The notes under the pieces were generated by a model, which had not been told where the DNA came from, ran no database searches, and saw only the letters and a program-made list of their open reading frames with translations. This document shows, piece by piece, positions 1 to 6,050 of a stretch of 8,860 bases of DNA. Position numbers and translations under genes: made by a program. Position 1 is the stretch's first letter, and every line of letters begins with the position of its first letter. Origin of the DNA: JAJFUV01 sp964561215 (GTDB lineage Bacteria > Acidobacteriota > Terriglobia > Bryobacterales > Bryobacteraceae); assembly GCA_964561215.1 (NCBI GenBank), contig CAZLOS010000189.1:1-8860 (forward strand), in the 5' to 3' direction.

Positions 1-318
1 TTTGCCGTCCCCGTCGACGTCTACATTGTCAGAAACGTAAGCCGGCAGGGCCGAAGCGGGAACCCAGTCGGCCTGCACGAAGGGGGCGACACGCTGCCAT
101 GGCGTGGTTGCACCCACGCGCTCGTGGACGAGGATCCGGTAGCCCGGCCGTCCGACCACGCATGAGAGTGCGCCTCCGGAGTAAGAGGGATGAATCTTCA
201 GACCCATCGCGCCGATGCCAGTCTGGAACCAGCCGAACAGGAGGAACGGTCCGAGCACTGCGACAACGAGTGCCGCGATGGCGCCGGAGTGGCCGAGAAT
301 CGAAGTGAGTTTTTTCAT
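1..318 (-). CDS. Small membrane-anchored protein of unknown function, partial (C-terminus beyond window edge)
   Basis: I do not recognise this protein. The frame is open from an ATG at 316-318 to the window edge, giving the first 106 residues. The N-terminus (MKKLTSILGHSG) is followed by one strong hydrophobic segment at about residues 13-31, either a signal anchor or an uncleaved signal. The remainder is polar with scattered aromatics, a single Cys53 and, at residues 97-106, an Asp/Gly-rich stretch (D-N-V-D-V-D-G-D-G-K) resembling an EF-hand/dockerin calcium loop; the edge cuts it, so that is suggestive only. The start is secure: AAGGAG lies 8 bases upstream, overlapping by one base the stop of the polyferredoxin gene. 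The 13-base gap and shared strand make it the third gene of the CcdA-like/polyferredoxin operon, so it may be an accessory subunit of that membrane system. Confidence 0.75.
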   Translation of the reverse strand, partial: MKKLTSILGHSGAIAALVVAVLGPFLLFGWFQTGIGAMGLKIHPSYSGGALSCVVGRPGYRILVHERVGATTPWQRVAPFVQADWVPASALPAYVSDNVDVDGDGK

Positions 319-326
319 CGCGACGT

Positions 327-332
327 CTCCTT
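327..332 (-). promoter_or_regulatory. Ribosome binding site of the small membrane protein
   Basis: AAGGAG on the minus strand, 8 bases before the ATG at 316-318. Its first base is the last base of the upstream TGA stop (332-334), so a ribosome ending the polyferredoxin would sit on this site. This fixes the start and suggests translational coupling. Confidence 0.8.
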
Positions 333-1483
333 CAGACAACCAGCCCAATCAGCTTCGACAACGTATTGGCGATGATGCTGCCGCCGAACATCGCCGCGAA
401 CGCCCAGGCGGCGTATAAGTGCAGCAGCCGGGCACGTTCACCGCCTGCGCCGGGTGCGGTCCCCTTGATGTGCCACACCGCGGCATCGCGCGGGCAGGCG
501 TCCACGCAGGCGCCGCACCTCATGCAGGACATCATCGGGCGGCCGGCTTTGACCGCTTCGCGATCGATCGACAGCGTAGGACAATTGTTCTCGCACAGGT
601 TGCACGGCACGCACCGGGCCGTATCAATGCGCACATCGACGGCGCTGGTTTTGCTGAAGATCGATTGAAAAGCTCCGAAGGGGCAAAGGAAACTGCATTG
701 CGTCCGCTTCTTGGTGAGGAGCGGCAGGACGACCACCAGGCCGAGGAACAGGGAGATGAAGATACCGGCCTGTGCGGCGGTTTCCAGCGAGCGGACCTGC
801 GGGTATTCGGTCACGGCCTTGAACGGGCACAGCCAACTGCAGTAGACCGGCTCCACCACGGCGGCCGACAGCAGTACTACGGCGGTGAGCACCGCCCAGG
901 GCATCCAGCGCCACCGCGGGTCGAGCCGCTTGATTCGCGGCTTTTTCGCGAACGAGGCGAAGCCCTCCTCGATCCCGCCGAAGAAGCAGCCGTACGCGCA
1001 CCAACCCTTGCCGAGCGCCAGCGTGGCCACCAGCCACAGGGAGACCATCGCGGCGATAGCGTGCGGATTCGACGCCGTCGGCAGGATGGAGCCCGGAAAG
1101 ATGACGGTCCTGGTGAGCGCCGCCGGCAGGATCATCATGGGGATCGCCAGGAAACAGAAGGGCGTGTCGCCGGAGATCATTCGCTCCATCGGAATGCTCA
1201 TCGATCCGCGCAAAGCGATGAGATCCCAGACGAAGCCGATGGGGAACAGGAAACCCAGCGCAACGAAGAAGTACCTGCGCCAGCGATTGGTCTCGGCGGT
1301 TCGCATCATTTGATGGAACAGGATCACCACAAATGCCAGCGTGATAACCGCCGCAAGCTTGGGTGCGAGCCCCGGCTGCGCCAGGACTCGGGAAAACATG
1401 AGCATCGACCAAAGCAGCACGGGCAGCGTGAGAAGCGATGAGCGCCAGAAGCTCCGTCTTCCCGTGGACACGGGTTCAGCCAT
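332..1483 (-). CDS. NapH/NosR/CcoG-like membrane polyferredoxin (4Fe-4S binding protein)
   Basis: Predicted integral membrane electron-transfer protein, 383 residues. The C-terminal half carries two classic [4Fe-4S] ferredoxin motifs, C291-x2-C294-x2-C297-x3-C301-P and C320-x2-C323-x2-C326-x3-C330-P. Before them are three CxxxC pairs: C162AYGC166 in a GKGWC context, C215SWLC219-P and C263SFLC267-PFGAF. The last two match the CxxxCP motifs of the NosR, NapH and CcoG families. Hydrophobic segments lie near residues 17-35, 42-60, 71-91, 108-124, 142-158, 195-212, 236-256 and 353-378. I start it at ATG 1481-1483 (MAEPVSTGRR) because GGAGG sits 8 bases upstream; the frame stays open to 1729, but that longer N-terminus is Arg/Trp/Cys-rich and overlaps the upstream gene. 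The gene overlaps the CcdA-like gene by 8 bases. Family members pass electrons between the quinone pool and periplasmic or metal-centre assembly partners. No nos, nap or cbb3 genes are visible here, so the partner is unknown. Confidence 0.9.
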   Translation of the reverse strand: MAEPVSTGRRSFWRSSLLTLPVLLWSMLMFSRVLAQPGLAPKLAAVITLAFVVILFHQMMRTAETNRWRRYFFVALGFLFPIGFVWDLIALRGSMSIPMERMISGDTPFCFLAIPMMILPAALTRTVIFPGSILPTASNPHAIAAMVSLWLVATLALGKGWCAYGCFFGGIEEGFASFAKKPRIKRLDPRWRWMPWAVLTAVVLLSAAVVEPVYCSWLCPFKAVTEYPQVRSLETAAQAGIFISLFLGLVVVLPLLTKKRTQCSFLCPFGAFQSIFSKTSAVDVRIDTARCVPCNLCENNCPTLSIDREAVKAGRPMMSCMRCGACVDACPRDAAVWHIKGTAPGAGGERARLLHLYAAWAFAAMFGGSIIANTLSKLIGLVV

Positions 1484-2126
1484 GTAGGAGTCCTCCGAGG
1501 AGAATGAAAGCAAGGTAAGCGTAATAGCCGGCCAGCAGTAACAGCACCAGTCTCGCCACCACGGCCACCTCGGCCCAACGCCGCAGGAGGCCGAGTCCGA
1601 GCGAAGGCAGGAACCAGACGGAAGTACCCACGAAGAAGCAGGCGAAGAAGGCCAGTGCGGCGACCAGTCCCGGGCCCTGCGTCGCGCGCACTCCGGCCGC
1701 CAGGAAGGGAGGGCAAAGCGAGAAGCCACTCACCAGGCCGAGCAAGGCCGGCGCGGCCCCGGCGAGGGCGCGGGTCCGGGTAACCGTACATGCTCCACGG
1801 CACGCGTCCTCCGGTGTGCGACCCGACTCCCGCGCATAACCCACCAGCAACACGGCCATTGCCAGATCCGTAAATCCGAAGATCAGGCTCCTGGCGCGAG
1901 GCGCGACCTCCAGACTCTGGCCCGCGAACCAGACAATAGAGGCAAAAAGGAGATAGCCGCCCAGGCGGCCCGAAAGGAAACCTGCAAGCGTTACGCACGT
2001 CCCGCGGGCGGCTCTCCGCTCCGCGGTCAGAATGGGTACCAGAACGGGACCACACGAGACCAGACAGGCAGGACCGGAGCTGACGCCAAGCGCCAACGCT
2101 TCGGCAAAGAAACCGGCTTCGTGCAT
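1476..2126 (-). CDS. CcdA/DsbD-like transmembrane protein (TauE/SafE superfamily, COG2836 type)
   Basis: A 216-residue polytopic membrane protein with about six helices (residues 8-33, 43-69, 80-98, 119-145, 152-178 and 186-214). Helix 1 contains P19-A-C21-L-V-S-C25-G-P-V-L-V-P and helix 4 contains S-L-C138-P-P-F. This paired Cys-Pro arrangement in helices 1 and 4 is what DsbD/CcdA-type proteins use to pass thiol electrons across the membrane. Annotation pipelines usually call this group 'sulfite exporter TauE/SafE family' or 'cytochrome c biogenesis protein transmembrane region'. Further cysteines are C44, C163 and a C109RGAC113 pair in the loop between helices 3 and 4. I choose ATG 2124-2126 (MHEAGFF) because a promoter lies immediately upstream; an in-frame ATG at 2186 would add 20 residues encoded by promoter DNA. 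It is the first gene of the operon and its stop overlaps the polyferredoxin start, so a joint role in membrane thiol or electron transfer is likely. The transported species is not known. Confidence 0.85.
   Translation of the reverse strand: MHEAGFFAEALALGVSSGPACLVSCGPVLVPILTAERRAARGTCVTLAGFLSGRLGGYLLFASIVWFAGQSLEVAPRARSLIFGFTDLAMAVLLVGYARESGRTPEDACRGACTVTRTRALAGAAPALLGLVSGFSLCPPFLAAGVRATQGPGLVAALAFFACFFVGTSVWFLPSLGLGLLRRWAEVAVVARLVLLLLAGYYAYLAFILLGGLLHG
1492..1496 (-). promoter_or_regulatory. Ribosome binding site of the polyferredoxin
   Basis: GGAGG on the minus strand, 8 bases before ATG 1481-1483 and inside the 3' end of the upstream CcdA-like gene. It decides the start in favour of the 383-residue protein over an in-frame start at 1729. 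Confidence 0.8.
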
Positions 2127-2135
2127 TCCAAACCG

Positions 2136-2164
2136 AGTATATCGGGCGGATGCACTACCGGCAA
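2136..2164 (-). promoter_or_regulatory. Sigma70-type promoter of the CcdA-like/polyferredoxin operon, probably leaderless
   Basis: On the minus strand, TTGCCG (2164-2159) and TATACT (2141-2136) are separated by exactly 17 bases, a near-consensus housekeeping promoter. Only 9 bases separate TATACT from the ATG at 2126. The expected transcription start therefore falls at or within a few bases of the start codon, leaving no room for a Shine-Dalgarno sequence (the bases there are CGGTTTGGA). The promoter lies just downstream of the inverted repeat that follows tpx, so the operon appears to be transcribed separately from tpx. Confidence 0.65.
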
Positions 2165-2171
2165 TCCGGAC

Positions 2172-2211
2172 CGCAGTGGCAGGCACGGATCACGCCACGC
2201 CTGCCACTGCG
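2172..2211 (-). terminator. 13-bp perfect inverted repeat after tpx, probable terminator stem
   Basis: The arms CGCAGTGGCAGGC (2172-2184) and GCCTGCCACTGCG (2199-2211) are perfectly complementary across a 14-base loop. It starts 7 bases after the tpx stop and ends 7 bases before the -35 box of the next promoter. That position suits a terminator insulating the two units. There is no T-run on the minus-strand exit side, so it is not a canonical intrinsic terminator; it could act as a 3'-end stabilising hairpin or as an operator close to the promoter. Confidence 0.55.
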
Positions 2212-2218
2212 TCCAGGG

Positions 2219-2731
2219 TTAAGCCAGCAGGCCCTTGGCCACGCTGAGCACGTCGTCGTAATGCGGGTGCTCGGCTACTTCTTTGACATACTCGACGTAA
2301 CGGATCACGCCGCCTTTGTCGACCACGAAGATGGCGCGGCTTTCGATGCGCAGTTCCTTGATCAAGGTGCCGTACGCCTCGCCGAAGCTGCCAGACTTGT
2401 GATCGGACACCATCTTGATGTTGTCAACGCCGAACGCGCCGCACCAACGCTTCTGCGCAAAGGGCAGGTCCATGCTGACCGTGTAAATATCCACATCGGG
2501 CATTTTGGCCGCCTCATCGTTGAAGCGTTTGGTCTGCATGTCGCAGACGGGAGTGTCGAGCGATGGCACCACACTGAAGATTCGCACTTTGCCGGCAGTC
2601 TTGGCCAGGTTGACAGGCTGCAGAGTATTGTCGACAACGTCGAAGTCGGGGGCTTTGTCGCCCACCTTCAGTTCAGGTCCGATCAGCGTGAAGGGATTGC
2701 CTTTGAGAGTAGTAGCTCCAGGTCGTTCCAT
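2219..2731 (-). CDS. tpx: Thiol peroxidase Tpx (atypical 2-Cys peroxiredoxin)
   Basis: Reduces hydrogen peroxide and alkyl hydroperoxides using thioredoxin as electron donor. The 170 residues match the usual Tpx length of about 165-170. The N-terminal K-G-N-P-F-T-L-x-G-P, the V-G-D-K-A-P-D-F start of the thioredoxin fold at residues 23-30, and the active site P56-S-L-D-T-P-V-C63-D are all present. C63 is the peroxidatic cysteine (equivalent to Cys61 in E. coli) and C97 in R-W-C-G the resolving one, at the spacing expected for the Tpx subgroup. No signal peptide is seen, so it is cytoplasmic here. The start at 2731 is supported by AAAGGAG 5 bases upstream. It begins 17 bases after the stop of the DUF255 protein and is almost certainly co-transcribed with it, linking a thioredoxin-fold protein to a thioredoxin-dependent peroxidase. 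Confidence 0.96.
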   Translation of the reverse strand: MERPGATTLKGNPFTLIGPELKVGDKAPDFDVVDNTLQPVNLAKTAGKVRIFSVVPSLDTPVCDMQTKRFNDEAAKMPDVDIYTVSMDLPFAQKRWCGAFGVDNIKMVSDHKSGSFGEAYGTLIKELRIESRAIFVVDKGGVIRYVEYVKEVAEHPHYDDVLSVAKGLLA

Positions 2732-2736
2732 CGTGT

Positions 2737-2743
2737 CTCCTTT
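2737..2743 (-). promoter_or_regulatory. Ribosome binding site of tpx
   Basis: AAAGGAG on the minus strand, 5 bases before the tpx ATG and 5 bases after the TAA stop (2749-2751) of the upstream gene. This is the strongest Shine-Dalgarno sequence in the window, consistent with tpx being translated efficiently as an internal operon gene. Confidence 0.8.
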
Positions 2744-2748
2744 AGAGA

Positions 2749-4647
2749 TTACTTAGATATTCCATCAAATCCCGCCACGTCGCCGGTGAGGGCGGCGCGA
2801 GTGCGGGGATCTTCACAGACGTTCCGGGGTTGCTCAAGGCTCCGCAGGTAGGCCACGAGCATCTGCGGCAGCGCGTGCGGCGCGGCCGCAAGACTTCCGG
2901 CGAAAGCCGCCAGGGTGCGGTCCGCCGTGCGCTGGTAGTCCTCGCGGCAAGTGAACCGCGCCATGCGCAAGAGCAGGAGAGCGGCCAGGGAGTTTGCCGA
3001 CGGCTCGGCGCCATCGTAATCGGCCTTGATGCGCAGCACCAGGTCGTCGCTGTTCTCCTCGGTCGCATAAAACCCACCGGAATTACCGTCCTCAAAACGT
3101 TGGATGAACGAGTCCGTCAAAAGGATCGCTTTTTCAAGATACCCCGGCTCGCCAGTCACTTCGTGCAGGTCGGCGAGAGACTGGGCGAACGAGACGTAGT
3201 CGTCCAGAAAGCCCGGGATGGCGGCTTCCCCGCCCCGGTAGCGGCGCATCAGCACGCCGGATTCGGGCGCGTACATGCTGTCCCAGATGAACGCCGCGGC
3301 GCGGCGCGCGGCATTCAGGTACGACGTCTCGCCGACGACATGCGCTGCCTTTGCGAAGGCCGAGATCATGAGCCCGTTCCAGCCGGCGAGAATCTTGTCG
3401 TCCAGGTGAGGCCGGGGGCGCTTTGATCGGGCTTCCAGGAGGCGCGCACGGGCTTCACCGATTGCCGCGCGGTCCGCATCGCCTATGGGCACAGCTTCGT
3501 AGAGAATATTCTTCGAGAGGAATTCGCCGTGGACGTCGTGGTCGACGTTCCCGCCGGCTTCAACGCCATAGTGCCGCGCAAAGAGTTCCCCCAACGGTTC
3601 GCCCAGCACGTCAACGATCTCGTTCCAGGTCCAGACATAGAACGCGCCCTCACCCTTTTCGCCGCCGGGCGCGGGATCGATCAGACTGTCTGCGTCCTCG
3701 GCGGAATAGAAGGCCCCATGCGGACTGGTCATGTCGCGAAGAACATACTCCAGAATCCCGCGCGCCACTTCGGCCAGGGCTTTGTCGCCCGAAATCCGGA
3801 ACGCATCCAGATACGCCGAAGCCAATTGTGCCTGGTCGTACAGCATCTTCTCGAAGTGCGGCAGGAACCAGCGCTCATCCACCGAGTAGCGGTGGAAGCC
3901 GCCGCCAAGATGATCGCGCATGCCGCCGCGGGCCATGCCGCGCAACGTCGCCAGCACCATGTCCAGCGCTCCGTGGTCGCGGGTCCGCCGCCAGTAGGCC
4001 AGCAGGAAGTTCAACGTCACGGGACGCGGGAACTTGGGCGCGGTCTCGAAACCGCCGCGCGCCGGATCGAACATTGCCCGGAACGCGCGGAAGCCGGCAT
4101 CGGGAACGTCCTCGCCCAGCGCGCCCGAATGCCGTGCCGGTTCTATGTAATCTCGCAACTGTTCCAAAGCATTCGCGCCGGACTCGCGTATGCGCTGCTT
4201 GCCGCTGGACCACGCCTCCGCGATCCGTCCGAGCACAGTCGGGAACCCGGGCCGCCCGCCCGCATCCACGGGTGGGAAGTACGTGCCGCCATAGAACGGG
4301 ACCAGGTCCGGCGTAAGCCACACCGACATCGGCCAACCGCCTCCGCCCGTCGAGGCCTGCACGAACAGCATATAGATGCGGTCCACATCGGGGCGCTCCT
4401 CCCGGTCCACTTTCACCGGAACGAAATACTGGTTCAGCACCCCGGCGATGGCGGGATTCTCGAAAGACTCCCGCTCCATGACGTGGCACCAGTGGCAGGT
4501 GGAATACCCCACTGATAAGAAGATGGGCTTGTCCTCCAGGCGGGCCTTCTCGAATGCCTCTTCACCCCACGGATACCAGTCCACGGGATTGTGGGCGTGC
4601 TGCAACAGATATGGACTCTTTTCGCGCGCCAAGCGATTTTCAGACAT
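2749..4647 (-). CDS. DUF255 / YyaL-SSP411 family protein: thioredoxin-like domain plus alpha/alpha barrel
   Basis: A 632-residue protein of the family containing B. subtilis YyaL and animal spermatogenesis-associated protein 20. The N-terminal 160 or so residues are the DUF255 thioredoxin-like domain: N-R-L-x-x-E-K-S-P-Y-L-L-Q-H-A-x-N-P-V-D-W-Y-x-W (5-27), the redox-type motif C51-H-W-C54-H, and G-G-W-P106-M, whose proline takes the cis-Pro position. The rest has the look of an (alpha/alpha)6 barrel, with family hallmarks such as F-Y-S-A-E-D-A-D-S and G-A-F-Y-V-W-T-x-x-E-I. Biochemical function is not established for the family; the fold suggests a sugar-epimerase-like barrel fused to a thiol-redox module. 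There is no signal peptide, so it is probably cytoplasmic. The C-terminus has only one cysteine (C611). The Shine-Dalgarno sequence is poor (GGGG 2 bases before ATG). It heads the unit with tpx and diverges from the M20 peptidase gene. Confidence 0.92.
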   Translation of the reverse strand: MSENRLAREKSPYLLQHAHNPVDWYPWGEEAFEKARLEDKPIFLSVGYSTCHWCHVMERESFENPAIAGVLNQYFVPVKVDREERPDVDRIYMLFVQASTGGGGWPMSVWLTPDLVPFYGGTYFPPVDAGGRPGFPTVLGRIAEAWSSGKQRIRESGANALEQLRDYIEPARHSGALGEDVPDAGFRAFRAMFDPARGGFETAPKFPRPVTLNFLLAYWRRTRDHGALDMVLATLRGMARGGMRDHLGGGFHRYSVDERWFLPHFEKMLYDQAQLASAYLDAFRISGDKALAEVARGILEYVLRDMTSPHGAFYSAEDADSLIDPAPGGEKGEGAFYVWTWNEIVDVLGEPLGELFARHYGVEAGGNVDHDVHGEFLSKNILYEAVPIGDADRAAIGEARARLLEARSKRPRPHLDDKILAGWNGLMISAFAKAAHVVGETSYLNAARRAAAFIWDSMYAPESGVLMRRYRGGEAAIPGFLDDYVSFAQSLADLHEVTGEPGYLEKAILLTDSFIQRFEDGNSGGFYATEENSDDLVLRIKADYDGAEPSANSLAALLLLRMARFTCREDYQRTADRTLAAFAGSLAAAPHALPQMLVAYLRSLEQPRNVCEDPRTRAALTGDVAGFDGISK

Positions 4648-4655
4648 GGCCCCAG

Positions 4656-4683
4656 TTCGGAGGTAGCGCTTTCATTGTAACCT
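4656..4683 (+). promoter_or_regulatory. Candidate promoter of the M20 peptidase gene
   Basis: TTCGGA (4656-4661) and TAACCT (4678-4683) are separated by 16 bases; the match to consensus is moderate. TAACCT ends 8 bases before the ATG at 4692, the spacing typical of leaderless genes. A GAGGT (4684-4688) in the gap could instead act as a Shine-Dalgarno sequence if transcription starts further upstream. Confidence 0.35.
4674..4679 (-). promoter_or_regulatory. Candidate -10 box for the DUF255-tpx unit
   Basis: TACAAT on the minus strand matches five of six bases of the -10 consensus and lies 26 bases before the ATG at 4647, giving an expected leader of about 20 bases. The matching -35 region, inside the first codons of the M20 gene, is poor (TAGTAG at 17-base spacing). 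It overlaps the plus-strand candidate -10 box by two bases. Confidence 0.4.
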
Positions 4684-4691
4684 GAGGTGTT

Positions 4692-6050
4692 ATGAGCTAC
4701 TACGAACAGCACCGCGAAGCTTTCCTGGAGGGGCTCAAGACGTTCCTCCGCATTCCCAGCATCAGCACGCTGCCCGAGCACGCCGCCGACGTGCGGCGCG
4801 CCGCCGAGTTCGTGGCGGGGGAAATGCGCGCGGCGGGCCTCAACGGCGTCGAATTGCTGGAATCCAATGGGCGCCACCCGCTGGTGTACAGCGAATGGCT
4901 GGGCGCGCCGGGCAAGCCGACGCTGCTCCTGTACGGACACTACGACGTGCAACCGGTGGAGCCGCTCGAAGAATGGAAGACGCCGCCGTTCGAGCCGACC
5001 GTGGTTGGGGATAATCTGTACGCGCGCGGCGCCTGCGACGACAAGGGGCAAACCTACATCCTGGTGAAGGCCGTCGAGGCGTTGATGAAGACCACGGGCA
5101 AGCTCCCCGTCAACGTGCGGTTTCTGCTGGAAGGCGAGGAAGAAACGGGCGGCGAGCACATCGCCAAGTATGTCGAATCGCGCCCCGCGCGCCTGAAAGC
5201 CGACGCGGCGCTGATCTGCGACACCGAGATGTTCGCGCCGAACCTGCCCACCATCTGCACGGGCCTGCGCGGCATGAACTACTGCGAGATCTGGGTGCAG
5301 GGCGCCGATCACGACCTGCACTCGGGCATGTACGGCGGCGTGGCGCCGAATCCAATCATGGCGATCGCCGAGATCCTCACCAAGATAAAGGATGCGGACG
5401 GACACATCCTCATCCCCGGCTTTTACGATCGGGTGCAGAAGCCCAGCCAGAAGGAACTCGACGCTTGGGCGCGCCTGCCGTTCAACGAAGGGGAGTACCG
5501 CAGCAAGGAAATCGGTGTCAAGGAACTCACCGGCGAGCCGGGTCTCTCCATTTTCGATCGCACATGGGCGAGGCCTACGTTCGAGGTACACGGCATACGT
5601 GGCGGCTTCGTGGGCGAAGGCGCGAAGACCGTGATCCCGGCGCGAGCCGTCGCCAAGGTCAGCACGCGTCTGGTGCCGGACCAGCAGCCCGAGGAAGCCT
5701 TCGAGCAATTGAAGCGAGCCGTCGCGGCGGCCTGCCCGAAAGGTGTGACCGTGGAAACCAAGTTCATCCACGGCGCCGCTGCGTCCCTGATCGATCCCGA
5801 AAGCCCCTTCGTACGCGCTGCCGCGGATGCGCTCAAGCAGTATTTCGGCACCGAGACGGTCTACATCCGCTCCGGCGGGTCCGTTCCCATCGTTGGACTG
5901 TTCGACAAGTATCTGGGCTTCCCCAGCGTCCTGATGGGCTTCGGCCTGCCCGACGATAACCTGCACGCGCCCAACGAGAAGTTCCACCTGCCCAATTTCT
6001 TCCGCGGCATCGAAGCGGTGGCGCGCTACCTGGAGCTACTGGGCAAATGA
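4692..6050 (+). CDS. M20 family metallodipeptidase (carnosinase/CNDP-like)
   Basis: A cytoplasmic two-metal dipeptidase of 452 residues, the usual length for CNDP-like M20 enzymes. The expected metal site is complete by comparison with human carnosinase CN2: H83 in Y-G-H-Y-D-V-Q-P, the bridging D116 in R-G-A-C-D-D-K-G, general base E150 and ligand E151 in E-G-E-E-E-T-G, D177 in I-C-D-T-E, and H425 in L-H-A-P-N-E. The dimerisation domain is marked by D-L-H210-S-G-M-Y-G-G. There is no signal peptide. GAGGT lies 4-8 bases before the ATG. The 3' end overlaps the start of the glycoside hydrolase gene by 4 bases (ATGA), so the two are translated together. It probably cleaves dipeptides or N-acylated amino acids; exact specificity cannot be read. 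Confidence 0.95.
   Translation: MSYYEQHREAFLEGLKTFLRIPSISTLPEHAADVRRAAEFVAGEMRAAGLNGVELLESNGRHPLVYSEWLGAPGKPTLLLYGHYDVQPVEPLEEWKTPPFEPTVVGDNLYARGACDDKGQTYILVKAVEALMKTTGKLPVNVRFLLEGEEETGGEHIAKYVESRPARLKADAALICDTEMFAPNLPTICTGLRGMNYCEIWVQGADHDLHSGMYGGVAPNPIMAIAEILTKIKDADGHILIPGFYDRVQKPSQKELDAWARLPFNEGEYRSKEIGVKELTGEPGLSIFDRTWARPTFEVHGIRGGFVGEGAKTVIPARAVAKVSTRLVPDQQPEEAFEQLKRAVAAACPKGVTVETKFIHGAAASLIDPESPFVRAAADALKQYFGTETVYIRSGGSVPIVGLFDKYLGFPSVLMGFGLPDDNLHAPNEKFHLPNFFRGIEAVARYLELLGK

Noticed and set aside
419..1441. A 340-codon plus-strand open frame opposite the polyferredoxin
   Set aside because: The minus strand encodes all the iron-sulfur motifs and membrane segments. The plus-strand product is Arg/Gly/His/Gln-rich with no recognisable features.
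1484..1729. An N-terminal extension of the polyferredoxin to the in-frame ATG at 1729
   Set aside because: The extra 82 residues are Arg/Trp/Ser/Cys-rich, overlap the CcdA-like coding frame and lack a good ribosome site; GGAGG before 1483 marks the better start.
2127..2186. A 20-residue N-terminal extension of the CcdA-like protein
   Set aside because: The extra codons would cover a near-consensus promoter (TTGCCG-17-TATACT), and the extension adds no plausible membrane or signal sequence.
4434..5987. A 517-codon minus-strand open frame across the divergent region and the M20 gene
   Set aside because: It runs antisense through the M20 peptidase and through the DUF255 gene in another frame. 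Both of those have convincing motifs, so this is a codon-bias shadow.
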